NCBI RefSeq assembly: GCF_003332305.1
Contig: NZ_QOIO01000020.1
Span: 45,415 to 109,414 of the forward strand
Direction of reading: 5' to 3'
Length of the DNA stretch: 64,000 bases
Source: Microvirga aerophila
Lineage (GTDB): Bacteria; Pseudomonadota; Alphaproteobacteria; Rhizobiales; Beijerinckiaceae
The first letter of the stretch is position 1, and every line of letters begins with the position of its first letter. Under the pieces are notes generated by a model. It had not been told where the DNA came from. It did no database searches and saw only the letters and a list, made by a program, of their open reading frames with translations. Both the position numbers and the translations under genes were made by a program. Shown one piece after another: positions 9,376 through 18,505 of this stretch.

Positions 9376-11131
9376 TTAACTGCCGATGGCCACGCCCTCA
9401 CGACGGCTGTCCGCGCCGCCTACGAAACCCGCAGGGGTCGCGACGATGGCCTGAATGCCGGAATTCTTGTCGATCAGCCTGACCTCATGGCCCTTCGCTT
9501 CGAGGGCAGGCTTCCAAGTCTCCGCTTCGGTTCCGGCTTCCAGTTCGGTCGGACCGTTGCGGCTGCCGAAATTGGGTAGATCGACCGCCACCTGAGGGTC
9601 GAGTTTCCAGTCCAGAATCCCCACGAGGGTTTTGACCACATAGTTGATGATCAGGCTGCCGCCGGGCGATCCTACAAGAGCGTAAAGCTTGTTGTTGCTG
9701 TCGAGCACGATCGTGGGCGCCATGGAGCTGCGGGGCCGTTTGCCGCCTTCGACCCGGTTCGCGACCGGCTTGCCGTCATCCGTCGCCGCGAAGGAGAAGT
9801 CCGTCAGCTCGTTGTTGAGCAGGAAGCCGCCCTTGGTCATGAGCCTCGCGCCGAACCCGTCCTCGATGGTGGTCGTCATGGAAACGGCGTTGCCGTTCCG
9901 GTCGGCGATGGAGATGTGGCTCGTGCCGTTCTCGACGCCCTCCGATGCACCCCAGAGAAACGTCTTCTGGAACGGCGGATCGCCGGGCTGCGCCTTGCCC
10001 ATGGATTTGTTAGGATCCACAAGCGCCGCGCGACTTTTCAGATAGCCGGGATCGGTCAGGCCCCGCACGGGCACGCTCACGAAAGCCGGGTCGGCCACAT
10101 AGAGGCCCCGGTCCGCATAGGCCAAGCGTCCCGCCTCCGCGACCCAGTGAGCCGCCTCCGGCCCCGGCTTGAGGGCCGCCATATCCTGCGTCTCAAGCGT
10201 GCTCATGATCTGCTGCACGGCAAGCTGTCCGGAACTCGGCGGACCCATGCCGCAGATACGGTAGGTTCGATAGGAAGCCGCAGACCGGGTCCCGCTCCAC
10301 GACCTTGTAGACCTTGAGATCGTCCAGGGTCATGTCGCCCGGGTTGGTGGGATGTCCGGTCACGGTCGTGACGATGTCCTGGGCGATCTCGCCCGTATAG
10401 AAAGCATCAGCCCCTTTATCCGCGATGGTGCGCAGGGTCTGGGCGAAGGCCGGGTTCTTGAGAACCGTCCCAACCGCCTTCGGCTTGCCGTCCGCCTCAT
10501 AGAAATAGGCTCGGGCCACAGGATCGTTCTGGAGGAATTTTTCCTGGGTCAGATGGCCGTTGAGGCGCGGCGAGATGGCAAAGCCGTTCTCCGCAAGGCG
10601 AATGGCCGGTTCCATTACGTCCTTCCAGGCCAGCTTGCCCCAGTTCTTATGAGCTGCTTCGAGAAGACGAACCGTTCCCGAAACGCCGACGGACCGTCCG
10701 CCGACCACCGCATCGTAGAACTTCATCGGCTTGCCGTCCGGCCCAAGAAAGCGTTCAGGCTTGGCGGCAGCCGGGGCTTTCTCTCGTCCATCGAGAGTGG
10801 TCATGGTCTGTCCATCCCAGAACACCATGAAGGCCCCGCCGCCGATCCCGGAGCTTTGCGGTTCGACCAGATTGAGAACCAGCTGCACGGCGACTGCTGC
10901 GTCGACCGCGCTCCCGCCTGCCGCGAGAATCTGCCTTCCGGCCTCGGCGGCCAGGGGGTTCGCGGCCGCGACCATGTCCTTCGTGGCTGTTCCGGCCGAT
11001 TTCGCCGTGCGGCCGGTCGGGGCCTCGGGAGCTGGCGCGAGGGCCTGCGCGAGGGCTGAACCCGAGAGGATGGTGGAGGCCAAAAAGCCAAGCCCGGCAA
11101 GGCTTCGCAGGGATGTTCCTGGGTCGATCAC
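9376..11131 (-). pseudogene. ggt: gamma-glutamyltranspeptidase, interrupted by one frameshift
   Basis: The two halves together make a normal-length gamma-glutamyltransferase of about 585 residues. The first part (11131 to about 10280) has a signal peptide (ending SGSALAQA) and the large-subunit signature AVDAAVAVQLVLNLVEPQSSG. The second part starts in another frame with CGMGPPSSGQLAVQQIM and holds the autoprocessing and catalytic Thr region (NGTSHISIADRNGNAVS). Near 10275-10282 one extra base breaks the join; removing one T gives CGSYRTYRICGMGPPSSG, close to the family sequence. The enzyme would cleave periplasmic glutathione and gamma-glutamyl peptides. All key motifs are intact, so this is a recent mutation or a sequencing error. 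Confidence 0.85.
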
Positions 11132-11305
11132 TGACGTTCCTCCTCTGATCTTCGCCCGGCGTGAGACGGGCCGTAATGGAGATTAACAAAGCAAGCTTCG
11201 TCCGCGCCACCCTCAAATCCTGCACCCGGACGATACAAGAACACACTGCTGCCTTGGTGTTTCGTTACCACTCGATTCGCGGCGGAGAACGATGAGGAGA
11301 GAGAC

Positions 11306-11536
11306 ATGTACGCTTACAATGTGTTTCGAAGTACGGGACCGGATGGACTCTCCTGCGCCGTACCCGAGGAGCGTTCGGTTCCCTCATTCGTCACGAGTCC
11401 ACTCTGGCAGTTCGAAGGACGCGTTGAAGGCGCGGAAGCGCCGCTTGGATTCGACGGCAGAGCCGCCATGGCGGGCGTTCGCTTTAATGGCTTTTATCTC
11501 TTCGCCAGTTTCGAGAGCGGATCCTCCAACGAGTAA
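11306..11536 (+). CDS. small hypothetical protein
   Basis: 76 residues, starting at ATG behind a GGAGAGAG ribosome site. No signal peptide or membrane helix; it contains several aromatic residues near the C-terminus (VRFNGFYLFASFESG). No family recognised. A strong hairpin 20 bases past the stop fits a single-gene transcript and supports the gene being real. Confidence 0.55.
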   Translation: MYAYNVFRSTGPDGLSCAVPEERSVPSFVTSPLWQFEGRVEGAEAPLGFDGRAAMAGVRFNGFYLFASFESGSSNE

Positions 11537-11558
11537 GCCTCCGATGAACGATTTCATG

Positions 11559-11590
11559 GCATGCCGAGGGGCGGACACCCCTCGGCATGC
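11559..11590 (+). terminator. hairpin after the small gene
   Basis: Perfect 13-base arms (11559-11571 and 11578-11590) around a six-base loop. No T-run follows, so termination efficiency is uncertain. Confidence 0.55.
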
Positions 11591-11696
11591 CTGACGGACG
11601 CATCCCGATCTCCTGAACGGGCTTGATCTCCTGCGACGCCTGGTCTCTATCTTACTGAACCATCCGACGGCGCTTCGCCTCTTCCCGTTCCAAGAC

Positions 11697-12932
11697 GTGC
11701 ACCCCTCATTAGCCCTTATCTGGACGATCACGGCCGCCACCACCTTGCTGCAGGGGGCAAACGGCCTGCTTCAAGCCCTGATGCCCCTCCGCATGCAGGC
11801 GGATGGCCTGTCAGTCTCGTCGATCGGCGTCGTGGCCGCAGCCTATGGGTTGGGCTTCTCCGTGGGCTGCTTCCTTGCGCCAGCCTTCATCCGGCATGTG
11901 GGCCATATCCGCGCCTTCGCGAGCCTGGCGGCGGTCGCAACAGTCGTCGTCCTGGCAATGACCCAGGCCCATTCCACTCTCGCCTGGGTGCTCTTGCGTG
12001 GCCTCACGGGAGTGGCGTTCGCCTGTGTCTTCACCGTCACCGACGGTTGGATCAGCGCTCGGGCCACTTCGAGCCACCGCGGGCGCATCCTGTCCATCTA
12101 CATGATCTGCACCAAGATCGCCCTGATGATCTCGCCTCTGGGCATCGGCCTCGGCAGCATCCGGGCCGATGGTCTGTTCATGCTGATATGCGCCTTCTTG
12201 TGCCTGTCGCTGCTTCCCATCGCGGCGACCACCACGGAGGAGCCTCCCGCGCCACGCAGCGTGCGGATCAGGGTTCGAAGCCTGCTCGCAGCCGCGCCCT
12301 CGGCCGTAGTGGGCTCGTTCGCCGTTGGGTTGGTCAATGGTCCGGTCATCGCCATCACGCCTGTCTTCGGCGTCAGCATCGGCTTGAGTCAGGAACGGGC
12401 TGCGGCGCTCCTGTTCGCCCTGCAAGCCGGAAGCCTCGTGATGCAATGGCCGCTCGGCTGGCTGTCCGATCGGATGGATCGACGCTATGTGATCGCGGGC
12501 CTCGCGGTCGGCACCTGCCTGATCTCCCTGCTGATCATTCTGGCAAGCGCGAATGGCGCCGGTTTATTGGTGCTGTTGGCTTTTGCCGCATGGGGCGGGC
12601 TCGCGCTATGCATCTATTCGGTTTGCGTGGCTCACGCCTGCGATATCGTGGATCCAGGGCAGATCGTATCGACGGTGGGCTCGCTGCTCTTCTCCTGGGC
12701 GGCAGGCGTCACGATCGGCCCGCTGTTCGGGGCTGTCGCAATGGACCTGATGGGACCCCAGGGGCTGTTCATCTACTCGGCCGTGGTGTCCTTCGCGTTC
12801 GCCATCTTCATCATTTCACGGATCTGGCGGCTGCAGCGCCCGCCCGCCAAGGGTGGGTTCGTCGACATCGCGCCGACCAGTTCCGCCACGGGGGCATTGA
12901 GCTCCCGGAAAGAAGAGAGCGCAACCAACTGA
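11697..12932 (+). CDS. MFS transporter
   Basis: 411 residues starting at GTG, with about twelve hydrophobic segments, the typical plan of the major facilitator superfamily. The loop between helices 8 and 9 has the conserved GWLSDRMDRRYV motif (G-x-L-x-D-R-x-x-R). The overall look (N-terminus without extensions, short basic middle loop PRSVRIRVRS) is like YcaD/sugar-type bacterial MFS carriers. It moves small molecules across the inner membrane by proton coupling; the substrate cannot be told. It converges with the lytic transglycosylase gene. Confidence 0.85.
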   Translation: MHPSLALIWTITAATTLLQGANGLLQALMPLRMQADGLSVSSIGVVAAAYGLGFSVGCFLAPAFIRHVGHIRAFASLAAVATVVVLAMTQAHSTLAWVLLRGLTGVAFACVFTVTDGWISARATSSHRGRILSIYMICTKIALMISPLGIGLGSIRADGLFMLICAFLCLSLLPIAATTTEEPPAPRSVRIRVRSLLAAAPSAVVGSFAVGLVNGPVIAITPVFGVSIGLSQERAAALLFALQAGSLVMQWPLGWLSDRMDRRYVIAGLAVGTCLISLLIILASANGAGLLVLLAFAAWGGLALCIYSVCVAHACDIVDPGQIVSTVGSLLFSWAAGVTIGPLFGAVAMDLMGPQGLFIYSAVVSFAFAIFIISRIWRLQRPPAKGGFVDIAPTSSATGALSSRKEESATN

Positions 12933-12995
12933 CTGGCTGCGCTCTAATAACCTCTCACGGAACAACGACTCTTTCAAAGCCGCTGACGGGTCTGA

Positions 12996-14078
12996 TCAGA
13001 GGCCGGCGTGAGCCATCGCCAGGGCCGACACGTCCTCGTAGCGGCTGAGGCGCTTGTCGATCATCTCGTCGATCTTGCCGTAGACTTCCGCGACCGAAAG
13101 CTGGCGCGACTTGCGGCCGGCCTTTTCGAAGAACAGGGCCTTGTTGGCCTTGGCGGCTGCAGGAAACACGCTGGATGCGCTCTGCTTGGGCTTTGCGTCC
13201 AGGAGCTCCATGAACTTACGGGCGCTGTCGACGCCAAAGAAGTGCGACAGATAGAACTCCGATCGGCCAATCTCGCGGCCGAGCTTGTGCTCGATCTTCG
13301 TCCGGTCGCGCTTCTTCATTTCCGCCGCCATGACGCTGGAAAGGTAGGGATTGCCGCGCAGGCCGAGGATATGCTCCCGCATGGCCTCGTCCGGCACGGT
13401 CAGCTGACCGTCGATAACCCGGATCGACTGCGCTTCCGCTCCGAAGCCATACTTGGGCCCGAAGGAGCGAACGACCTCAAACCATGTGCTCGTGATGAAC
13501 TGGTATAGCCCCTGCGCCGACGAGGTCGAAGCCTTGTTGGCCGGAATGAAGCTCGATTCCTTATCGGCCAGAGCCATCATGTAGACGGGATCCACCCCTG
13601 TCTCGGTGGACGCGCGAAGGATCGCATCCACGATCCAGCGAGGAACGCGCATCTCGTCGAAGGTGAGAATGTCGACCCCGGTGGTTTCGGTTTCCTCGTG
13701 CCCTTCGCTCCCCTCCGAAAGCGGGGGCGACGTCATGGGCATGGACGTGATGATACGGGCCCGCAGGTCCCCGGCATCGGCCGGCTCATTCGGGACGAAA
13801 GCCTTCAAGGGGTCGGCTGCGGTCTCGGCGACCGAATGAGGGGCGGCGATCTTGTTGCCTTCGTTGGCCCCGGCCGGACCGATGGCCGCCGTGAGGGCGA
13901 TCGTCAGACAGGCTCCCAGGCCGATCGTGGTGGTCAGGCGGATCAGGGTCTTGCGAACCCGTGATACTGCCGTAGCGCCTCTCGCGCTACGCGGCTGGAG
14001 CCAAAGAATATTTTCGCTGTCTTGGCAAAAAGCTGATGGCTGGCAAGCGTCAAGCGACGCCGTCAGGTCGACAGTCAT
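12996..14078 (-). CDS. lytic transglycosylase (SLT-domain) protein
   Basis: 360 residues. An N-terminal basic stretch and hydrophobic segment (about residues 45-70, IRLTTTIGLGACLTIALTAA) should export or anchor it. After a linker rich in Glu/Thr/Pro, the SLT-type lysozyme-like domain begins near residue 140: VDAILRASTETGVDPVYMMAL, split by ADKESSF, whose Glu is the expected catalytic acid, then SAQGLYQFITSTW. The C-terminal 80 residues are alpha-helical with SHFFGVDSARKFMELL. Such enzymes cut the MurNAc-GlcNAc bond of peptidoglycan in the periplasm, for wall remodelling or to allow assembly of envelope machines. Confidence 0.85.
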   Translation of the reverse strand: MTVDLTASLDACQPSAFCQDSENILWLQPRSARGATAVSRVRKTLIRLTTTIGLGACLTIALTAAIGPAGANEGNKIAAPHSVAETAADPLKAFVPNEPADAGDLRARIITSMPMTSPPLSEGSEGHEETETTGVDILTFDEMRVPRWIVDAILRASTETGVDPVYMMALADKESSFIPANKASTSSAQGLYQFITSTWFEVVRSFGPKYGFGAEAQSIRVIDGQLTVPDEAMREHILGLRGNPYLSSVMAAEMKKRDRTKIEHKLGREIGRSEFYLSHFFGVDSARKFMELLDAKPKQSASSVFPAAAKANKALFFEKAGRKSRQLSVAEVYGKIDEMIDKRLSRYEDVSALAMAHAGL

Positions 14079-14280
14079 TCAGTATCCCCCAAAAGATGCC
14101 GCATCAACAAAAGGCAGTTGTGCGGGTGTTCTTCATTGAAGTGCGAGGGGGTACCTGACGTCCTGATATGTTCAGAATGGGTCAGCTTGACCTTGTACAG
14201 GGCTAATTCACCTTCCAGTGCGGCGTCCTGCCGCTATATTTGCAACGATATCACGCGGAACTTTACTGAATACTCTCTAT

Positions 14281-15264
14281 TCAGCTAGGCCCTATTACCT
14301 GCTTAAGTCGTAGCCATGCTTCGTCGCTCGGGATGCCGAAGCGAAGGAGTTTTGGATCGTAATCAAATGCCCGGACCCAAACGCCGCGCCGCGCCAGCCG
14401 CTCGAACCAAGCTTGAGCGTCTTCGTGCGTTGCGAGGCGGAAGAGGGTGGTCCCTCCCACAATCTGGAAGCCTGCCTCCGTCAGAAGTTCATCGAGAGTA
14501 TGGGCGCAGCGCGCCAAGCGGCCCTTCTGCTCCAACAGCCAGGTCTGATCGCCGAGCGCCTTGGCGCCCACCGCCAGGGCAGGGCCTGAAACGGCCCACG
14601 GCCCAAGTTCGAGCCGCAGACGGGCGGCGAAATCCGGGGTGGCGATCGCAAAGCCCAGTCTGATCCCGGCAAGGCCATAGGCTTTGCCGAATGATCGCAG
14701 AACGATGGTTCCGGGGATGTCGCGGGGCGCGACCGATACTCCGTCCGCGAAGTCCGCAAAAGCCTCGTCGACCACGAGCCAACCATTGCGCCGATGTAAG
14801 GCCGATGCGGCCTCGGCGAGCTGGGCCGGGTCGATGACGCGTCCATCCGGGTTGTTAGGATTGACCGCGACGATCACATCGGGCGCGCCAGCCAAAGCCT
14901 CCTCAAGGTTGCTGACCGGGATGACCACGTGACCTTCCCGTTGCCAACTCCGCTCATGCTCGCTGTAGGTCGGACCCACGATTGCAACCCTGGCCGTTCC
15001 ACGCAGGCGTGGGAGCAGATGGATCAGGGCCTGCGTTCCGGGCGCCGCCGCGACACGGGACGGATCCGGGACCCCATAGGCTTGGGCCGCGACCCCTTCC
15101 AAATGGCGGACGCTCTGCGGCGACGGTAGCCGGGTGAAGGTATCGAGGCTCAGGGGTGGCAAGGGATAGGGATGGGGATTGATCCCCGTCGAGAGGTCCA
15201 ACCATGGCTCCGGCGCTTCCGGAAAAAGCGCTTTTGCGTCATGAAGATTGCCACCGTGCTGCAT
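14281..15264 (-). CDS. cobC: threonine-phosphate decarboxylase, cobalamin pathway
   Basis: 327 residues of the aminotransferase class I/II fold. The start MQHGGNLHDAKALFP with LDLSTGINPHPYP is a hallmark of this enzyme (Salmonella CobD, Pseudomonas CobC). PLP residues are visible: NPNNPDGR, VVDEAFADF, and the Schiff-base lysine in LRSFGKAYGLAGIRLG. It makes (R)-1-amino-2-propanol phosphate, the side chain that CbiB joins to adenosylcobyric acid. It is divergent from cbiB with only 20 bases between start codons, so the two steps of the aminopropanol arm share one small control region. Confidence 0.9.
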   Translation of the reverse strand: MQHGGNLHDAKALFPEAPEPWLDLSTGINPHPYPLPPLSLDTFTRLPSPQSVRHLEGVAAQAYGVPDPSRVAAAPGTQALIHLLPRLRGTARVAIVGPTYSEHERSWQREGHVVIPVSNLEEALAGAPDVIVAVNPNNPDGRVIDPAQLAEAASALHRRNGWLVVDEAFADFADGVSVAPRDIPGTIVLRSFGKAYGLAGIRLGFAIATPDFAARLRLELGPWAVSGPALAVGAKALGDQTWLLEQKGRLARCAHTLDELLTEAGFQIVGGTTLFRLATHEDAQAWFERLARRGVWVRAFDYDPKLLRFGIPSDEAWLRLKQVIGPS

Positions 15265-15284
15265 GCTTGCCCCGTTCGAATGTG

Positions 15285-16271
15285 ATGTCCTTCATACCTG
15301 CCGCCCTGGCGGTCGTCCTGACCGCTCTCGCCGTGGATGCCGTTGCCGGCTACCCGGCCTGGCTTTTCGCCAGAATTGGTCATCCGGTCACGTGGATCGG
15401 CCGATTGATCGAAGGACTCGAAAAGCAACTGAACCGACCTGATCTTTCCACCCGCGCTCGTTGCTGGCGGGGGATCGGCGCCCTCGCGGTCACCATCGGC
15501 GCAACCGCATGCGTGGCAATTTCATGTGAAGCCGTCCTCCGGCTGGCGCTCGGCGACTTTGCCATCATCGCGTTAGGTGCCATGGCCAGCAGCCTCATTG
15601 CGCAGCGCAGCCTTCATGAACATGTGGCGCGGGTCGCTGATGGTCTCGAGAACAGCCTTGCGGAGGGACGCAGGGCTGTCTCGCAGATCGTCGGCCGTGA
15701 TCCGCAATCCCTCAATGAGGCCGCTGTCGCCCGCGCGGCCATCGAGAGCCTTGCGGAGAACTTCTCGGATGGGATCGTTGCTCCGACCCTCTATACGGCC
15801 CTTGCCGGGTTGGCAGGCGGGGCCGTCTACAAAGCCATCAACACGGCCGACAGCATGATCGGCCATCGCACCCCGCGCTATGGGGCCTATGGATGGGCGG
15901 CCGCACGACTCGACGATTGGGTGAACCTTCCCGCGTCCCGCCTGTCCGCAGGCTTCATCGCCATGGCGGCGCTGATCGCGCCTGGTTGCAACGCTTTCGC
16001 GGCCGTCAGGGCCGTGTGGCGCGACGCCCGGCATCATCGCTCGCCCAATGCAGGATGGCCCGAAGCCGCCATGGCGGGTGCGCTGGGTCTGAGACTTGCA
16101 GGGCCGCGGGTTTATGCGGGCGTGGCTGTCGATGATCATTGGATGGGCGAGGGAAGGGCGCAGCTCGATGCGAAGGACATCCGCCGCGCCCTGATGCTTT
16201 ACCGGATCGCCTGCGGCATGCAGGCGGGCGTGATCGCCCTCCTGTTCCTCACGATCCAGCAGTCCTTTTGA
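15285..16271 (+). CDS. cbiB: adenosylcobinamide-phosphate synthase
   Basis: 328 residues from ATG 15285, chosen because the family starts close to the first membrane helix (MSFIPAALAVVLTALAVDAV) and GP-x-x-W-type motif HPVTWIGRLI. Family motifs include ESLAENFSDGIVAPTLY and NTADSMIGHRTPRYGAYGWAAARLDD (shown here as its two parts NTADSMIGHR and YGAYGWAAARLDD). It is an inner-membrane enzyme that couples aminopropanol phosphate to adenosylcobyric acid. Also called cobD in the Pseudomonas naming. It converges with btuB, with the two stop codons next to each other. Confidence 0.92.
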   Translation: MSFIPAALAVVLTALAVDAVAGYPAWLFARIGHPVTWIGRLIEGLEKQLNRPDLSTRARCWRGIGALAVTIGATACVAISCEAVLRLALGDFAIIALGAMASSLIAQRSLHEHVARVADGLENSLAEGRRAVSQIVGRDPQSLNEAAVARAAIESLAENFSDGIVAPTLYTALAGLAGGAVYKAINTADSMIGHRTPRYGAYGWAAARLDDWVNLPASRLSAGFIAMAALIAPGCNAFAAVRAVWRDARHHRSPNAGWPEAAMAGALGLRLAGPRVYAGVAVDDHWMGEGRAQLDAKDIRRALMLYRIACGMQAGVIALLFLTIQQSF

Positions 16272-18236
16272 TCACCACATGGCGCGCAGGCCCGCATAGA
16301 AGGAGCGACCGGCGGTGCCGTAGTTGTAGACGTCCTGATAGCGCGCATCGGTCAGGTTCTCGGCCCGCGCATAGACGCTGAACGTGTCGTTGATCCTGTA
16401 ATCCGCATAGACGTCGAAGCGAGCATAAGGCTGGAGCTTGTCCTTCTCGTTCGAGGTTGAGAAGCGCGTGCCGACGAACACCACGGACGGCTCGATGGAA
16501 AGGCCCGCGACAGGCGTCACGATGAGGCCGAGGCGTCCTTCGTCCTGCGGACGACGGGCAAGGCGCGTATCCGTATCCCGATCGAACGCTTCGAGATGGG
16601 TATAGACCGCCTTGACGCGCAACCACGCAGGAACGATGTCGGCTTCCGCCGACAGTTCGACGCCCGACGTGGTGGCCCGGCCCACGTTCACATAGCAACC
16701 GAAGGCCTGATCAGGCCGGCAGGCGTCGGAGCTGACGAAGTCGATCAGGTTGCGGAAGCGGTTGGCAAAGAACGTGGCCGACAAAAGCAGGCGGTCGTCG
16801 AGCAGCCGCTGGTCGACGCCCACATCGAAACCGATGGAGCGCTCGGCTTCCAGTTCCGGCGAGCCGTAGGTGGGATCAAACTGTTGAAACAGCGTCGGAG
16901 CCTTTGCGCCCGTGCCGATGCTTCCGCGAAGCTTGGTGCCGGTGTCCGGAAACTCGTAAGCCGCAGTTGCGCGCCAGGTGCCGAACTGATCGCCATCCTC
17001 GATATCGTCGAGCCGTCCGCCGAAGGACAGATGCAGGTTCTCGAACACCGTGAACTGGTGCAGCGCGTAGAGCGAGCGCGTCGTCTGCGACGCGTCGTTG
17101 GTCTCGCGCTCCAGAGTCGGGAACGGCAGCACGTCGCGGGAGGTGGAAAGGAAACGCTCCCGCTCGGCTTTCGCCCCGAAGGTGAGAAGACCGAAGGCGC
17201 CGAGCTTCAGGTCACCCTGGTATTCCGCCGACACCCGATCGCCCGTGAAGCCGGAATTCGACCAATTGAGCGTCGGCCCGAAGGCGCTGACGTCACGATA
17301 GTGCCGGTTCGTGCGATTGGCCGCCACCAGGACAGTGTTCTTTAGCAGGCCTCCGAACGCGTAGGCGGTCAGGCGCGTGTGGCCCTCGAACAGGCGCTGC
17401 TGGGACTGGGAGGGCGAGTCGGGCAGATCCCCGAAGGAGGCGTCGTATTGAGCTCCAGTGAAGCTCGTATAGCCGCCGAATTCCAGCTCTGCATCCGGCG
17501 ACAGTGCAACCGCCACGCGGCCCGCGGCGCCCACGCGTTGCGCGCCGTCCGCTTCGAGGGGGAGAACGCGCGGGCCTTCAATCCGGCCGATCCTATAGCC
17601 GTATCGCGAGAAGCCCGCCGTATCGAAGCCTGTGGTCGAGAATGCGTATGAGACCGGGCCGGAGCTGCCTGAGACGGCCGCCCGCGCGGCCTTGGTGCCG
17701 TAACTTCCGCCTTCGACACTGACGCTGACGCGCGGCGCGCCTTTGCCCTTGCGGGTGATGATGTTGACCACGCCGCCCATGGCGTCGGAGCCATAAAGGG
17801 CCGATTGCGGGCCGCGCAGGACTTCGATGCGTTCGATGTCGACCGCCGCCAGATTGGCGAAGTCGAACTCACCCGAGCCCGATGTCGGATCGTTCACCCG
17901 GATGCCATCGATGAGGACGAGGGTCTGGCCGGCCTCCGCGCCGCGAATGCGCACGGTCGTAGTGCCCCCGGGGCCGCCGGTCTCGACGACGGTGACGCCC
18001 GGAACACGGCGCAGCACCTCGGCCGGGCTTTTGGGCGATTCCTTGGCGATTTCCTCGGCTGTGATCACCGAGATGGCGCTGCCGGCCTGCTGGATCGCGA
18101 GCGGCGAGCGGGTGGCCGTGACCACGATATCCGGCAGGATCGTCGGATCTGTTACGGTTTGAGCCTGCGCCATGCCGATCGAGACGGCGCACAACGAGAC
18201 GGAAGCCGCCAAAAGGCGGCCTGTAGAGATAGCCAT
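16272..18236 (-). CDS. btuB: TonB-dependent cobalamin receptor
   Basis: 654 residues from ATG 18236, which has an AGGAGG site eight bases upstream; an in-frame ATG at 18284 lies inside the riboswitch and is rejected. Signal peptide (ends SIGMAQAQ), then a TonB-box-like PDIVVTATRSP, a plug domain (VLRRVPGVTVVET, TTTVRIRGAEAGQTLVLIDG, IEVLRGPQSALYGSDAMGG) and a 22-strand-type barrel ending in Trp, as outer-membrane porins do. The cobalamin riboswitch directly upstream and the surrounding B12 genes identify the ligand as a corrinoid. Energy would come from TonB-ExbBD encoded elsewhere. Confidence 0.92.
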   Translation of the reverse strand: MAISTGRLLAASVSLCAVSIGMAQAQTVTDPTILPDIVVTATRSPLAIQQAGSAISVITAEEIAKESPKSPAEVLRRVPGVTVVETGGPGGTTTVRIRGAEAGQTLVLIDGIRVNDPTSGSGEFDFANLAAVDIERIEVLRGPQSALYGSDAMGGVVNIITRKGKGAPRVSVSVEGGSYGTKAARAAVSGSSGPVSYAFSTTGFDTAGFSRYGYRIGRIEGPRVLPLEADGAQRVGAAGRVAVALSPDAELEFGGYTSFTGAQYDASFGDLPDSPSQSQQRLFEGHTRLTAYAFGGLLKNTVLVAANRTNRHYRDVSAFGPTLNWSNSGFTGDRVSAEYQGDLKLGAFGLLTFGAKAERERFLSTSRDVLPFPTLERETNDASQTTRSLYALHQFTVFENLHLSFGGRLDDIEDGDQFGTWRATAAYEFPDTGTKLRGSIGTGAKAPTLFQQFDPTYGSPELEAERSIGFDVGVDQRLLDDRLLLSATFFANRFRNLIDFVSSDACRPDQAFGCYVNVGRATTSGVELSAEADIVPAWLRVKAVYTHLEAFDRDTDTRLARRPQDEGRLGLIVTPVAGLSIEPSVVFVGTRFSTSNEKDKLQPYARFDVYADYRINDTFSVYARAENLTDARYQDVYNYGTAGRSFYAGLRAMW

Positions 18237-18281
18237 GAAGACCTCCTGCTCGCCCCACGCGAGCAAAGATGGGTTGCGTTG

Positions 18282-18478
18282 CAACGTTGGCCGGTCTCCT
18301 GGCTCGCGGGTTGTCGCGTACGATCCGCCTTCCCAAATCCTCTCGAGCTTGTCGCGCCCGATGATTCAGTGGCATGAAGGACCGCCGCTCGCCGCTTACA
18401 GTTGCGGGGGCAGCCACGGGTTAGGAATGATCCGCACCGTGTTCCCGTTTCACCTCGATCGCTCGAGGCACCAACGTC
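18282..18478 (-). promoter_or_regulatory. cobalamin riboswitch
   Basis: On the minus strand the leader of btuB shows the conserved core: GGGAACACGGTGCGG, GCTGCCCCCGCAACTGTAA, CCACTG, GGGAAGG, and the B12 box GAGCCAGGAGACCGGCC. The ends pair as P1 (ACGTTGG with CCAACGT). Binding of adenosylcobalamin is known in this family to shut down expression of the downstream gene, here by translation or termination control of btuB. Confidence 0.95.
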
Positions 18479-18505
18479 GGCCCAACCTTTAGGGGTTCGC
18501 CTCGC

